The notes below the pieces were generated by a model. That model had not been told where the DNA came from and did not search any database. It was given only the letters and a program-made list of their open reading frames with translations. A stretch of DNA of 64,000 bases from Orthonyx spaldingii (lineage: Eukaryota; Chordata; Aves; Passeriformes; Orthonychidae): NCBI GenBank assembly GCA_013397795.1, contig VZTJ01000553.1:1-64000 (forward strand), read 5' to 3'. Positions 1-13,940 of the stretch are shown one piece after another (position 1 is the first letter of the stretch; every line of letters starts with the position of its first letter). The position numbers and the translations under genes were made by a program.

Positions 1-20
1 TATGTTTTTCTACGCTAACA
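1..20 (+). mobile_element. 3' terminus of an endogenous retrovirus LTR, cut by the window edge
   Basis: The first 20 bases match exactly the sense-strand end of the LTR found reversed at 16342-16692, and both end in CTAACA. The base after the terminal CA starts ordinary AT-rich DNA. No primer-binding-site-like TGG follows, so this is the outer end of a solo or 3' LTR. If so, bases 21-26 (GTTCAA) should be one half of the target-site duplication, with the other half upstream of the window. A chance 20-base identity ending exactly at an LTR-like CA is very unlikely. Confidence 0.8.
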
Positions 21-3000
21 GTTCAACTTTTGGCACAATCTCAAAATCATCTATGGAGATGTGAGAACTGGAGGCTATAGTCAAAATGGTGTGGCAAAGG
101 AATGTCATTTCTACTAATTTTTTCACCTGTGCTCAGGAAGATAGGTTTTATGGTATACTGAAAAAATGCATCTGGGGAAGTGAGGTGGTCTGAATGAGAT
201 CTGCTTTTGCTTTACAGAAGTGTAAGATGTAAGGCTGCTTTCAGAGGATGTCCTGTAACACCCCGTTCTATGATTCCTACTGTAATCTAGTTATTAATTA
301 CAAAGCCAGGCCAAAGAGCATCCAAATGTGAAAAAAATTACCTTAAAGATGCTTGAAATAGTTTAAATACTGTGGATTATGTAACGTGTTCTTGGATTGT
401 TGTAATAGGCCAGCTATGTGTGAACATATATAAGCATTTTCTTGAGTTCTTACCCTCTCAAATGAATAATCCTTTTGACTACAGTGAGTTTATTAATATA
501 GATATTATATGATTGAGACACAGATACTTTGTTTTCTTTGCATCTCACTTTTCTATAAATCATGTTCTTCTTTGATCCAGAAATTTATCTGGATAGTGGA
601 TTTTGTTTTGCTCCCTCTGACATTTTTATCTATATTGAATCAGGAAAGTAAAAGTACTTCTCAAGACTTAAGACATATAGTCCTGCTTCCTCTGATTTTA
701 TTCACTTGTACATCTGTTTTTCTTCATCAATGCAAATTTAGTGGGCAAAACATTTTTCACTCACACTAAGATAAATTTCTTCTTGCTCTTGTAGTCACCC
801 ATAGGCGTACACTGTCTTATTTGGGGTTCTTTTATTTATTCGTATCTCGGTAAATAAATTCCTATTGTTACCCTTATTTTCATTATTGTTAATTGTCTTG
901 CTTTTTAAGTTGTATTTTTGCTTCTGTGAATTGACTGTTTTGTTTCTTTTTCTTCTTTAAAGTGTGTGGAAAAACAGTATATGATCATGTCAAGACTGCC
1001 TCCTAATGAGCAAATGGAAGCAGAGCACAAGCAGGCTTAGAAGTGAAAATATAAAACCTATCATTATTTTGAAACCACGTCTTAAAAAAAAACTTGTCAA
1101 ATAAAAATGAAGTGTTATGTGGTGTAAAATAGAACCATGAACCACATCTACTTTAGACCTGCCCTTTCTGATATGAAAAGCACAAGAGTGAATGCAGAAT
1201 TTAATGTAAAAATATGATATTTTATCCAATAGCAATCTCATATCTTGTGATTTCTTAATAAGACTGACAGACTCTAAATTCCTCTACTCAGGGGAATAAT
1301 AAAATTTAGTAAACGTCCTCCTCTCCTTTGTATTGGAGTAGGAAGAGCTTGGAAATTCTTTTGCAAGTGTATTTAGTTAAAAGGTTGCAATCTTTATTTT
1401 TAAATTTAAGATTTCCAAAACGATCCATTTCAATCAGGTTTTACGATTGCTATTTTCTATTCTCAGATTTTCATTTACAGAGGACTCTGTGGTAAACAAC
1501 ATTCTTGTGTCACTGGAGGCTTTATTTTACAGTCTAATTGGCAAATTGTTTTCTTTAGAGAAATGTTTATGAGAAAGTGAGTCTACATATGACCACACCC
1601 TTTTATAATGATTTTTATTATTATTTCCATTTCAATGGAATGTTGAATTCTGTAAACTTGCTTTTATTACTATCATCTTGGGTATTTCAATGAATAATAT
1701 ACAAATAGAATAAACAATGAAAGAAGGCAGATCAAACACTTCCTTCCATTTAATTTTAACTTAAGCTTACATTTTCTTCAACTGACAATTATCTTTTTGT
1801 CCCAGGCCTGTGAAAACTGAATAAAGAAGCTAACTAATCCCATTCCTTCTGTTAAGGAACCCAGACTAATGAAGGAAAACATACTGGAAACTTCCTTGCA
1901 ATTGACTTTTTATTACGCTTTCAAAACTACCTGAACTAGCTCTTTGGATGTCCTGCTAGATCTTTTCTTGACAAAAGCCAGCTATATGCATCCAAAATAA
2001 GTATTTGTCTTATTTAGCATTATGCCTTTAGAAAACTTAGTAACTTTGAATTGGAAGCAAGAACAATTGCCCTGGATTTCTACTTATCATTATTAAATAC
2101 CGTTGGGAAAACTCACTCGGAAAATTGAGGAAATTATGTGTGAGTAGGAGTGTTCAATGTGCTCTTCATCTCTGCTGACAGGTGATGAATGAAACATCCC
2201 TAACATAACTTCATGTTAGGAGAGAAGGGAATGAAAATGAAGGCAAGAAGACAAAGTAGGAGACAAGCAACATCTCATTTCCTAAAGAAAAGCAATGATG
2301 TTTTCAAGCACTCCATTCTCATATCTTTGAGAGACAACTGACAAGTCTGCTTTCCACCACTTGTACTTTTTCCTTCATTGTAAACCCAGCAAGTGTTTTC
2401 AACCCAGCAAGGCTTCACATATTACTAATTTCCTATAATAAGTCTTCTTTTTCACTGGGCTTGCTCTTCTTCAAGGGTTTTTACTCTTCAGAAAGAGTAC
2501 CACAACTTGTAGAACCATATTCAGCTCTTGACCGTGGGAAAACACTGTGTTCATCTCCTGTTATCTGGAAACTTTTCCACGCTAAAGCTTCAAGTGATCA
2601 CATTGGAAATTTACTCATCCTGGGCACATTTATAACAGCAGTAACTCCCCCAGAATTGCACATAGTGCAAACATGCCCATAAAATACAGATAAATATAAA
2701 TATAAACGTGATGAAATCATAAAATGCAGAATTAACAGGTATCAGTGACTGATACCATCTAGTTCTCCTTCTGTGCATCTGACACACAGAACTTTTTCAC
2801 AACTTTGCCATCTAACCTCATTAGTTTCTCTGTGAATCAATATAGCTTGTCTTAAACCTCATCCTGCTTTCTACCTTCAGTCCAAAACAGAGAGAAACAA
2901 TAGATGCTCCTGAGTCTGGTGTCTTAGGCACAAACTCACTGTAAACTTCAGCAATAATGCTCCAAAGCTAAGTTAACATGACTTAGATAAATGAGACACA

Positions 3001-5948
3001 TTCAAGAACTGGTATTTCTATGAAATGGGTTTTCAAATAATTTTGAGATTGAGCATGTATTTTTAAAGTTAATATTGCGACTGACACCTTTCTTTTAATC
3101 AGAAGCAGAAAACTTGAGAAAGGGAAGGGCAATTTAGATGAATTTTGCGAACACAGAGCAAAAAAATACTTTCCCTATTTTTAAGGTAAGACAATTACTA
3201 AAATTGGTAAACTTATTGTAATAAATAATCTAACTCTGTAAATGGTCTTTAAAAAGAGATTACTCAGGGTAGGACTTAATACTGCCCCTTGGCATTCACT
3301 TATAACATTCATTCATATCACTATCTGAAAAACATTTTCCATTGGTTTTTTGAAAGAAATGGAGTATTTGAATTTAGTAGCTATTATTGTCCCATTTGTA
3401 CTGATTTTACTTTCCAGAATAGGTCAAAACTAGAGAAAATATCTTAAGCTCGTGCATTTGCTCTTCATCATAAATGGCTGCTTCTTAATTTCAGATTTTA
3501 TTTCTGGGGTCAGTAACTCAAAGAAATCTGGTAGTATGGAGGGAGAAAATCTCTTAACTCTAACTAAAATGCACAATCCACACTTATTAAAATAAAAAGG
3601 ATTTCTTTTTCAAGGAAAAGAACTGATATTTTGATTAAGCCTCCTGTGGGAGAATCTAACTTCCACACTTACTATTTATAGGGATTTTCAAGCTCAATTT
3701 ACTTGCCTATTCAATAAGGTAAAGTAATTGTTACCCCATTCCTTTCATTACATGATGCAAATGCTATCTCTACAGTACAAAAATGGTTATTCAAATTGGA
3801 TGTTAGAATATAGGGCTTATTCCAGCAGTTTTAACATGCATTTAAGGAGCAATTCATTTGTTTTCAATTTAAAAACATTTTAATTTTTCTTTTAATTCAG
3901 TGTAAGAATAAGTATAATGAAGGCATACATATGAGTGGAAAAACATTAATATAGGGCATAGATGGTTAATCTGTGTTTTGCTACTTAGTTTATGTGTCTC
4001 TTCTATATATTGATATTTTTTTCCTGAAAGTCAAATCCAGTTCTTTCTATTACAACTAAATACAGGTATGTAGAGTAATGGGTTTCTGTATCAGTCACGG
4101 TGCAAGACACAGGACTCTCACCACTGATTTTTGGCCTAAAGAGAGCACAGTGGGATGTTTCCCTAGGGAATGAGGTAAAATGTTCTGCTTGGGATGAGCT
4201 GTAAACTCCTATCAGCTGAAAATCAGATTTCCCTGGTAATTTCTGGATAAATTGTGATCCAGAATAAGGACAAAAGAAAAACAGTGCATTCAAAGCTGGT
4301 ATGACTTTTTTAGGATAGTTGGATGTCACATAGCCTTGAGGACAGTTCCAGGATGAGTGGGGTGCAAATGTGTTCTGAAGTTACTACTGTATTTCTCTGT
4401 GATCCACAAGAGAAGAGGATTTCATTACATCACTGCCACTGCTTCTGTCAGAAACTTTCATTGGAAGGGTAGAAGTATGATATAACAGAGGATATTTGGA
4501 TATAAGAGCTAGACAGCAGGGGACATGAGTTAGTCTTGATTTGTAGAGGTCTGTAAGAATACAGGCCAAATTCACAACAGCTCTTACTTACTCCTTTACA
4601 CTTGAGTAAAATTAAACTGGTATGGTCCACCTTTACAAAGTGGTCTGCTTTTATGACTTGTGGACTCACCAGATGTGTATAGTTCACATTTCTTTACTAG
4701 CTCTGTTTGGAAACTATTTATTCTTTCCTCTTTTGACAGTCCTTTGTCACAAACCATGTATTCATGCTATAGTTCTCTCCTCAAGGTGCCTGAATGTCTG
4801 TGTCTTCAACAGGCATTACAATTACTTTTGCCAACAAGTATAGTTGCAGACAACCCGTGCAGTGGCTTTATTTCAACTCTTCTGTCCACTAACATCTGGA
4901 ACTGCCTCTGGATTTTAATGGAACAGCACACAGTACCCGCACTGAACACCAATTTCAGCTGCAGCTGACAGAAAACACCTTGCATGATACAGATCCAGGC
5001 ACTGTAGGATAACAAAGATGCAAAATGAACTCTCATTATCTATCCTCTAGCTAGTCCTGCCACTAAAGATGATAATATAGATTGAAAAGTTGTGAACACA
5101 TTGCTTTCTAACACTGAGAAGTTTGATGCAATAGATATCTGCGCTTTGGAGATACTGAAGAATCTGCGAGATGAGCTCTGAGACCTAAAAGGCTTTTCTG
5201 TAAATAGATCTGCTTAGTGTGATTGAACATGTGTGACCTGCAATGATTAAAAAAATGTTAAAGTGTGTTCCAGTTTCTGTCTTTGTCAAGTGGTGTGTAA
5301 ATAATAGCTCAGACTTCCCTTGCTTGCCACCTACACCCCTACACAGATTTATCTCTGCCTTTGGTTGTAGAAGAAAGACACAGTATCTTATCGGTTCCAA
5401 GGAAAGTCAATTGACAAGGTATTTTTTGATAAAAATGCAGAAAAATACCACTGATATATTAGGAGGCTAAAAATTCCTGGGTTGTAATAAAATTAAATGA
5501 AATCTGTATCACCTCCTGCCCTGTCTTGCTATTGACAAATAGGTTGGATCAGTTTAAACGACCGCTGGTGTCATCTCTACCTGCTTACTGTTCCTCAAGA
5601 AAAATGTCTTGCTGAGATAAATGATTGCTATCTCCTTCATAAAGGCAGGGAAAATAAAAAATGAAATAAAAAAAAATTAAAAATCCCATGCTAAATCTTT
5701 TGAAATGTTGTAAGGCAGTAAGAATATCATATAGAAATTTTCTTAATCTCCTTTGAAAGTCATGGAAATGTATGCATTTGGGCATCTTTTCTGTAAGCAA
5801 GATAATGAACTATTTAAATTGAAGAACTTATTCTGAGAAACCTGTAGCTGTGAGAATACTGATTCTGAAACAAAACAGAGTTGCTCAACATTGAGAAACA
5901 TTCTTCTATGTACTCATGACAAGACCTGACAGGAAAATTTAGATTTGT
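21..5948. other. AT-rich unique DNA, no gene recognised
   Basis: No splice-flanked exon, RNA gene or clear transposable element was recognised here. Open frames are short (under about 110 codons), lack recognisable motifs and lie on both strands, as expected by chance. Around 260-275 there is a TTCTATGATTC string resembling a CR1 tail, but with no convincing CR1 sequence before it. Around 4000-5000 the base composition is slightly richer in GC, but nothing was identified. A short direct repeat (AACCCAGCAAG, twice) lies near 2383-2411. Confidence 0.6.
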
Positions 5949-6312
5949 GGGGGTTTTTTGTGTTTGTTTGGGTTTTTTTTTTGGTTTAGTTTGGTTTTGT
6001 GTTTTGTTTTGTTCTATAGTTGTTGTTGTTGCTGTTGTTTTGGGTTTTTTTGGCTTTTTTATTTTTTTTTTTTTGTTCATTGCCCATGGGGAATGCAGTT
6101 AAAGAGTGATAATTTTTCTCATCAATTCCAACACACTCAAGCCAGTAGGTGTGTGTTTTGCTCCCCCTCCTCCCCATTATACAGTTCACAACAAATAAGG
6201 TGGGGAAAAAAACCCCACCAAAACCCAAACAAAAACACAAAAATCAAAACAAAACAAATCAATCAAACTAACAAAACCCAAAAATACCCCAAACACCAAA
6301 AAAACTCACAAA
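5949..6312. repeat. T-rich and A-rich low-complexity arms around a 130-bp core
   Basis: A T-rich stretch with G spacers (about 5949-6076) and an A-rich stretch with C spacers (about 6205-6310) flank an ordinary core of about 130 bp. The arms are roughly complementary, for example TGTTTGTTTGGG on the left against CCCAAACAAAAACAC on the right, so the segment could fold back on itself. They may be two poly(A)-type tracts in opposite orientation, or expanded simple repeats. Open frames here read only as phenylalanine/lysine low complexity. Confidence 0.65.
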
Positions 6313-9300
6313 CCATCATCCACTCCTGTAGTAAAGGTGGTCTTAGGAAGTCTGCTCTGTAAAGGACAACCACTAATTTCTGTGGCTTTCCATTGATCCA
6401 CCAATGTCACAGATTGCAAGCAGTCAGATGAGTTGATAGATTTAGCTCTGGGTTTTTCACCTGTGTTAGACCTTTGCACAACTGAGTTTTGTAGTCCCAA
6501 ATCATTCCTTTCTGAGATGGAATTTTCACCTTTAAATCTGCAATATGTGATTTAATATTCTCAATTGCTTGAATTTGTCTTTTGACTGAAGAAAAAGCTG
6601 GAATGCAACTTTATTAAAAGTCATTATACCTAAATTACAAGTAAGTCTACATATTTATCTTTTTACCATTTTAAAATAATCTTTTCCCTTGTTTACATAA
6701 GCCAGTTTAGGAGATCAGCACTAACTCCCTTTAAATTGCTGTAGACCTTTGAATAAAGGCATCAAAAAATAATGAGTGAATTATACACAGGATTTATGAA
6801 AAGGCTGCCTCCTTAACACAAATTACATAGTTACTTTTATGAAATACATTTTGGAGGGCATCACATATTACTAAGTCTAAGGTTGAAAACTGAGCACACT
6901 AATAAGAAAATTAAAGTTGTATTTTGAAAATATAATAAACTCAGAGCAAATATGGGCATCTTTTTGTTTTGTTTTGTTTTGTTTTGTTCATTTGTTTTTT
7001 TGTTTTTTTGTTTTTTTTTTTCCTTTGCAAGCCCTTTTTCTGTAGCACTTCATAAAATGTGGGATATTTTTTGAGATGGAGAGAAGTAGACTCATAGTGT
7101 TCTGATGTTTTGAAATACAGTGGAAAACCTAAGTGTCACACTGTAACTTCCATTTTGTACTGTCACTTCCATCATGAGTTAGAAGCTCTGTTTTTTGCTG
7201 TGTGCCCTGAGTCTTTTATCAATCCTTGCTGGAGTGAAACATATTAGTGAGTCCATATCATAAGTTCAACTTGGTATTGTAGATTCCAGCTACTTAACCA
7301 GATTATTCTTGTGTTATTTCTTAAAATAAGGTCAATTGCTTACCGCTGTCCTGGCAGGATAATACTTGTGCTCAGCTTGCCAGACAGCCTTCCTCCTTTT
7401 TTCCTCTCAGCTCTGGGCTGGGAAACTCTGCTTTTAGAAGTATCTGATGAATAACCTCAGACAAGCCAGCAGGAAAATTGTGAGATAGCATCTCAGCAGC
7501 TAGCTTGTTTTCACAGATCAGTAGTCTCTTCCTAGAGGTAGCTTATCTCTGAGTACACAAGGAGGGACACAGCAAAAGCGATGCACATTTTCCTTGTGAA
7601 GGTTTGCTTTCTCCTCTGACAACCAGCTCTCTCACGTGCAAGAAAACTGGGATGGAGGTAGAGGATGTGAAAGCTTTAATATTCTCATGATAATTAATGA
7701 AAGGCCTTTTAGAAGGCCTTATAAATAAGGTGGGCAATTAATATGACAACATAAAACACAGAAAAATTTACAGGCATATCTTGTCAGGGGAAGAAACATA
7801 TGCATGTGTGCTCCTCAAAATTGATAGCCACGTATTGTACTGATTTAGCTGGATTCCTGCTGTCAAGCCTTAAACAGAAACATGCTATCATAAGAAGAAA
7901 ACTGTCTGCATGAAATTGCAACAGGACTTCAGGCCACTTAGGGAGGCAAATCATATTTGAGACAGGTAACAAGATGTTAAGGATCAACAGAAGTCTGAAA
8001 CATGTTTTTAAGCAGTTAAGGCGTAGGGAGACTTCTTAAGGAAATTGATCTATAAGTTTTCCATGGTGCAAAGAACAAATATTTCACTGAAAGAAAGTTT
8101 CAGACAAAACCGCTCTGAGAGTACTGGGAAGAGTGAGTGGGAAGAGTGATGCCGGCTGAGACATGGCAGACTCAGAAACAGGTAACAGAACAACTTTGCT
8201 TGTACAAGCAATACTGAAGATTAAGTTCTAAGTGTAATCAGCAACACTGCCACAAAACAGGTTTCCATATTCTTTGTGTGCCTGAAATTCAGACTTACCC
8301 CTCCCTACGCATTTGATTTTAAAAACACCACAATTCTCTGAATTGTAAATTTCAAGTCTTCTAGTTTTGCTTAAAAGAAATAATATAATAAAAAAATGTA
8401 TAATTTTTACAAATATTTAGAGGGACTTCTATCAAACACAAGTGAGAAACCAGAAACTATGACTGTAAAAAAATTTGCAATGAAAATTTGCCTTTCAATT
8501 TGGTAGTGAAGAAAAATTGATAGGTAGACTTTGGTTAAATAAGGTAAAGCAAAACATTACAAATTTCACAAATGCTCATATTTAAATGAAATTTATTTTT
8601 TGCTGGAGTCTTAATGCAATTCTTGTTTTAAAAGATCTCTTTAGTTTTTTCATATTGAAAAGAAAATTTCAACCAGGGTTGTGTTGCCAGTATGAAGAGT
8701 TTATAGCAACCTTAAAAATACTCCACATACATTCCCCCTAAAGGACAATATAAGAATAAGTCAACAGTTGTTTGTTCATAGTAAATGTGTCAAGAATAAA
8801 AATGTAATCTCAGTTGGTTTTATTAATTAGATTTTACCATAGTAAAATGGCATATAAAAATAGCAGGAACACTCTATTTTTAACATTTTTATATGAGATT
8901 AAGTCATTTAGAGATTAAGGAAACTCTGGTGTGTCTGAATTGCATGTGGGATAGGTCTGATCAGAGTTTGCTGGAGTATCAATTTGAGCAAAAGGTGTTT
9001 GATGCTATGAAAATAATCCAAGTATTCCTCATTAAATTTTGTGCACTATTACTAGTGACCTTTTCCCAATACTGCACCAATATATCCATGACTTGTGAAT
9101 TTTAAAGATCACAAATAACACATGTACATAGCTACAAGTCTTGTTAAACTAGCTTCTGCTTTTTTCTGGTCTACAGAAGAAAATCTTGGAAGAGAAAAAG
9201 TTTATTTACAGTGGTGAACCTCCTCAGGCAGGCCATGTAATGAGATTTAGAGAACATGCAGCAACAGTGTCAGCAGAGTTCTTAAAATGATACACGTGGC

Positions 9301-12300
9301 ACATGTGGCTGCAAATGTAAGGAGTGCTAGTTAGCTTGTAGTGCACAGATGCAAAAACCACACAGGCCCTCCTACAGAAAGGAAAGGACACACACATCAC
9401 AGGCTGGGACAGAAGAATGACTGCTGGCTGCATGACTAGGAGGAAAAGATCCTCCAGCAGGGAGGGTTAAAGGCTCTGGTTCTGCAGGAACAAAAGTCAG
9501 GAATTTTGATGATAAAAGGAGCCCTGTATCATTAACTCTAAAATGGCAGGGACTACCTGAGACTGGCTGTGACATTAGAGAGCGTTTATAAAATTCCAGA
9601 CAGCAGGAACTTAGTGAACTGTCTTTTCTACTTTGAGCACCTTCTGAACTGTGAGCTCTGGGAGCACTGTTCAGAGAATAATTTAGATGAAAGAACAGGT
9701 TAATTAAAGCTCTCCAAAGTTGAATAGCATTAAAGATGTGGTAGACAAAGAATAATGGTAAAAATGGTACTTTATTCTGCTTCTGAAAGCAATGGACATG
9801 AATAAAAAATCATATCAACAGACATACATTTCACTACAAGTAGTGCTGAACCAACCAATGTTTTAAATAATTTAAAGCAAATTTGTGCAGAGGAAGATAA
9901 CTACGAATTCATATAACATTTCTGTGAACAGTACTTTCCTATATCAAAGAGGGAAAAATTATGACAAAACGATTTGTATAAGGAAGAGAAAGGGAGGGAA
10001 AGTACAAAACTTTTTAATTATCTGAGGCCCAAAAGAAAATTTTACAATTTTTCAATCTTTAATAAGAATTCTAGAGCAAAAGATTTAGAGTGAAGGAGAT
10101 ACAGAAGAAAAATGTCTCACCAAAAGAATAGAAACTTGCCAAGCAAAGGAGACTCTTACTCCTAATGGAAGCTTTTTGGATATCTACAAGCATCTGAACA
10201 TTAGAGAGAGAACAAAAAGGGTGGCAAAGAGATTTGAGACAGAAAGGTTAGCTAATCAAAACCAGAATCAATGAAACAACAGAACACCAAACTGCTAATG
10301 CTCTTGTAAACATTACAACATCTGATTATGTTTTCTTGTAGTGCAGGTGGTGGTGTAGGAGGTATCAGTAAATGGTATCACTTTGCACGAGCTTCCATGT
10401 TATATTAAACTGATTTTGCACAGTGGTCAGAAGATTTCTTTATATGATAACAGTGTGGCCAAGGGTGAATCCATCTCAGAAATCCCAAGAAAGCTGAAGC
10501 ATTTTTCAAACTAAATTTTAAAATAAATTTAAATATAAAAAAATGTGACGTTAGAGTAACTGATGTTGCAAATAGAAGATCTCCATTCTACTTATATGAA
10601 GTAGAACAAATACTAAGCAATATTTAGTCTGACAATGATGAACTCATAGCATGTAAAGTACTATGAATACAAAAAGTGAGAAAACTACGTACTCAAGTTA
10701 TATTGTTATGGTCTTATAGAGAGAAAAGTATTGAGTTATATACACCAAATATTTGACCTGATATACTCACTGAAAGGATGGGGGACTAAAAGATGGAAAC
10801 GAAGCTTGAGAAAATTGAAGAAGCTTTGGATCAAGTGAAAATATGACTATATTTGCACATATGTTGTTTGAGTATTGGCCTAGAATTCCAAGTCCTTCAA
10901 GCAGTTAGTTTATAAAGGTGTCGCCTACCTTCAAAAGACAAAACTCGCAACAATGTTAAAATGGTAAGATAAAAAGCAGATCTTTAATGAAAGCCTTCAG
11001 GTGCACAAATATGGCTATATGCACATATGATAAAGGATTTCTACAATTTTTATAAAGTTAATAAGCAGGTACTTCCAACAGGAGGTCAGTTGTGCCAGTA
11101 AGCCACCCTTAGCTCAGTCCCTTGGAGGTGGTGCAGGGGCTTCTTTGCCCTATTTTCTTGTTATGTCCCTTAAGTTCTGGTGGAAAACAAAATGACCTTG
11201 TCAGAAATTCTCTCCTTAGGAATAAGACTAAACAGAATTTCAGGAATGTGTTAATAAGGGTTAGCTAAAATGTGAGAGAGGGCAGGAAAAGTACTAGAAG
11301 CTATATAACTATATATTAAAAATCTACAAGGCTTAAAATATAAGAAAAAAATATCAAAAGCTAAAAAAAATCTTTAGGCATCAAAGGAAGACAGCATGTT
11401 TTGTTGTTGAAGAAAATGTATGAAAAACATTATTTAGCTGTAGACATCATGTATCTATATAAATGTACAAAGCTGAAACATTTACTGCTAACTGTAATGA
11501 AGAAATTATTGGTGCAATGGCAGCTGCCAGCTATTTCTCTTTGCTCCGTTGTCTATCAGCAGGGTTCTGAATAGTGTCATTACAAAACAGTGTATACATT
11601 CCTTATCGCATTGACAGATTTAATTTCTTTATGCAGATGTTTGTGTTGTTCTAGGCTACTGAGTTGTTTCATGGAAAGAAAACAACATATTTTTAATTGT
11701 CTAGGAACTGAAGGATTTTGTGTGTAATACAAACTCAGGTGAAATTCAGAGACACTCGGATGTACACCTACTGTAACAAAGCTAAACAAGTGACTTTATT
11801 ATGTATTCTACATAATAAAGAGAATATTTATCTTTAATATTAATACAATAATTTGTGCTTGAAGACTAAATAGGGTTGGTCTCATCATTTTTGCCTCAAA
11901 GAACAAATTACAATTCAGACTTTAAATGAGACATATCAAAGATATTGAAAGGTTCATGGTGATCCCAAATGCTGTGATCATTTCATAACAAATCCTGTAA
12001 GATGGAGGCGGTGAACAGCTTTCCAAACATTGCGTAAAAACATAAAGTAATTTAAACTTTTACAAATTTTGCAACAAGCACGTGAACCTTCATTAGTGTT
12101 TAACTGAGGGAATGGTGGTTTTATCTGCATGGGTTTTGCACTTGTTATTGAATACCTGTCTTTTAATAAGATAATTATTCTTCCTTACATAATTTCTTCC
12201 TCCTACTGATTTTTTTTTCCTGTTTGTCTACTGGTATACTCAAAAATGTTTTTATTGTAAGCTGATTTTCTTCTATTTCTGTTTCTGCTAGGTTTATTTG

Positions 12301-13536
12301 AGACAACTGTCTGGTGTGTTGGTCTTAAAGTTTACACAGTCCGGTTGACAACTGTTCTGGTAGGCTTTCTTTTGCACAAGGTGCAAGTCTTTAACAAGGT
12401 GTAGGAGATGCAGGAATGAAATTTCCCCAGGACATTCCAGGACAGAAACTGTGATCAGATCTGAAATATAGATAACCATGTCAAATTAGATGTAACATCA
12501 CTGATTGTTCTTAGTGATCCAAGTAAAATACCAGCTGAGAGTGATATTGCAGTACTACTGTAGGTATAATATTTGCATTTTCTAATTAACCCTTATTTTG
12601 CAGTCATATCTATATTTGGGTGCACTATTGACATTTTTAACTAAAATAGAGCAATTTTTTTGTCTTTTCCTTGTTTTTTTTTTTTAACTCTTTCTCTTCC
12701 ATCTAGCTTCAAAATTCTCTACCTGTTCTTAGTCTGACACCAGACACCTTAGGAGAGCATGTTTTTAGCAGCATTTAGAAAACTGCCAAATTTCATATCC
12801 GTGACTTGCTTTCTGTTTGTGAGAAACTATTTAGATTGTCATTACAATAAAATTTAATTTTTCAATTTGTAAATCTCTAGTGATTCCAAAGGTTTTCCTT
12901 CAATTTATGCAGTTCATCTCTTTCAGTTTTGTTAGTATGTTTATGGCAAAATAGAGAAGGGGATGGTAGTATATAGTTTTAATTACCGGGATAAAGAGCC
13001 CCATGCAAACCTTGACCTAAAATTCTACTGTTTTCATTTCTGGATCAGTACTTATATACTTATATATAAATAAGCACTCAGATGGTAAGCAGACGTAGTT
13101 TTCAATCTCAGAAATATATATATTATTAAATGGATTTTTGTAATATTTATTTTAATATTTTTGATTCTGGGGAAAAACTGCTGCAATGTTCATACAAGAA
13201 AGTCTTTTATTTTCTGGATGATTATGAAAAACAGGATTTGAGATTAATTCTCAGTTATATTGAAGCCTTTGGAAGGATTTCCACTGAAGCTCTCTGTGGA
13301 TCCCATTTTCCATTAATGACACCTGGATCATGTATTGTGCAAATCTGACTCAGAGTGCATTGACTATGTCTACCAAAGTAAGACTATAACTTGAAAGTAG
13401 CATGTTCTACGTAGGTCCCACTGTGACTTTTTCTATTAACTTACTATACTTTCTAAAGCACATAATGACGTTTGATATGATGTCCAAATTGCAACAAAAA
13501 ATGATTAATTTTTTTTCCAATTTTCATTTTCTCAAC
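6313..13536. other. AT-rich unique DNA, no gene recognised
   Basis: Apart from the TTTTG repeat at 6961-7021, I see no gene or identifiable element in this stretch. Slightly GC-richer patches (around 7380-7640, 9190-9600 and 11080-11220) show no LTR ends, CR1 motifs or splice-bounded frames that I can defend. Open frames are short and without recognisable domains. Confidence 0.55.
6961..7021. repeat. TTTTG-type simple repeat
   Basis: Five-base TTTTG units, followed by longer T runs separated by single G residues. Confidence 0.9.
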
Positions 13537-13940
13537 AGCCTTTGTCTTATGAATGGATGAATATAATTTTACCTGGAGTTCTCTTAGCAGTTTTAAGATT
13601 GTCACAAGAATGGATTGGGTGTCGCTTTCTCTTCTTGTTACAGTCTTTGTCATGCATTCTCACAGACTTTTAATGCTTGAAATGTTCTCATTCTCATTAC
13701 ATATTCTCATTCCCATAACAAAGAGTATAATGAGAGAAGAAAATGTCATAAAATTAATCCATTCTCATAACAGACTGTAACGAGGACAGAAAATGGAACA
13801 AAATTAATCCATTCTCACTACAAAGTGAAGACTGTAATAAGAACAGAAAATGGCATGAAATTTATCCTCCTTGTGACAATCTTAAAATTGTACCAGGGCA
13901 GGAAAGCATACAAGATTAACTGGCCCTCAAGACAAAGGCT
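13537..13940. mobile_element. Foldback or MITE-like element with terminal inverted repeats
   Basis: The outer 12 bases AGCCTTTGTCTT (13537-13548) are the exact reverse complement of 13929-13940. A second exact inverted match of 18 bases (TTTTAAGATTGTCACAAG, 13591-13608) pairs with 13870-13887. The outer-to-inner spacing is nearly equal on the two sides (54 and 53 bp), so the arms are collinear over at least 71 bp. The arms continue more weakly inward: TTGTTACAGTCTT near 13635 corresponds to AAGACTGTAATAA near 13827. The centre holds about three degenerate units of 50-60 bp sharing AGAAAATGN(4)AAAATTAATCCATTCTC. No transposase frame is present, so it would be non-autonomous. I could not find a clear target-site duplication and do not recognise the family. 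A chance palindrome is unlikely given two exact arms in register. Confidence 0.7.

Noticed and set aside
250..285. Possible CR1 3' tail (TTCTATGATTC)
   Set aside because: No recognisable CR1 sequence precedes it; an eleven-base match in AT-rich DNA is not enough.
5958..6362. 134-codon plus-strand frame rich in Phe/Cys/Lys
   Set aside because: Product of the T-rich and A-rich low-complexity arms; no domain.
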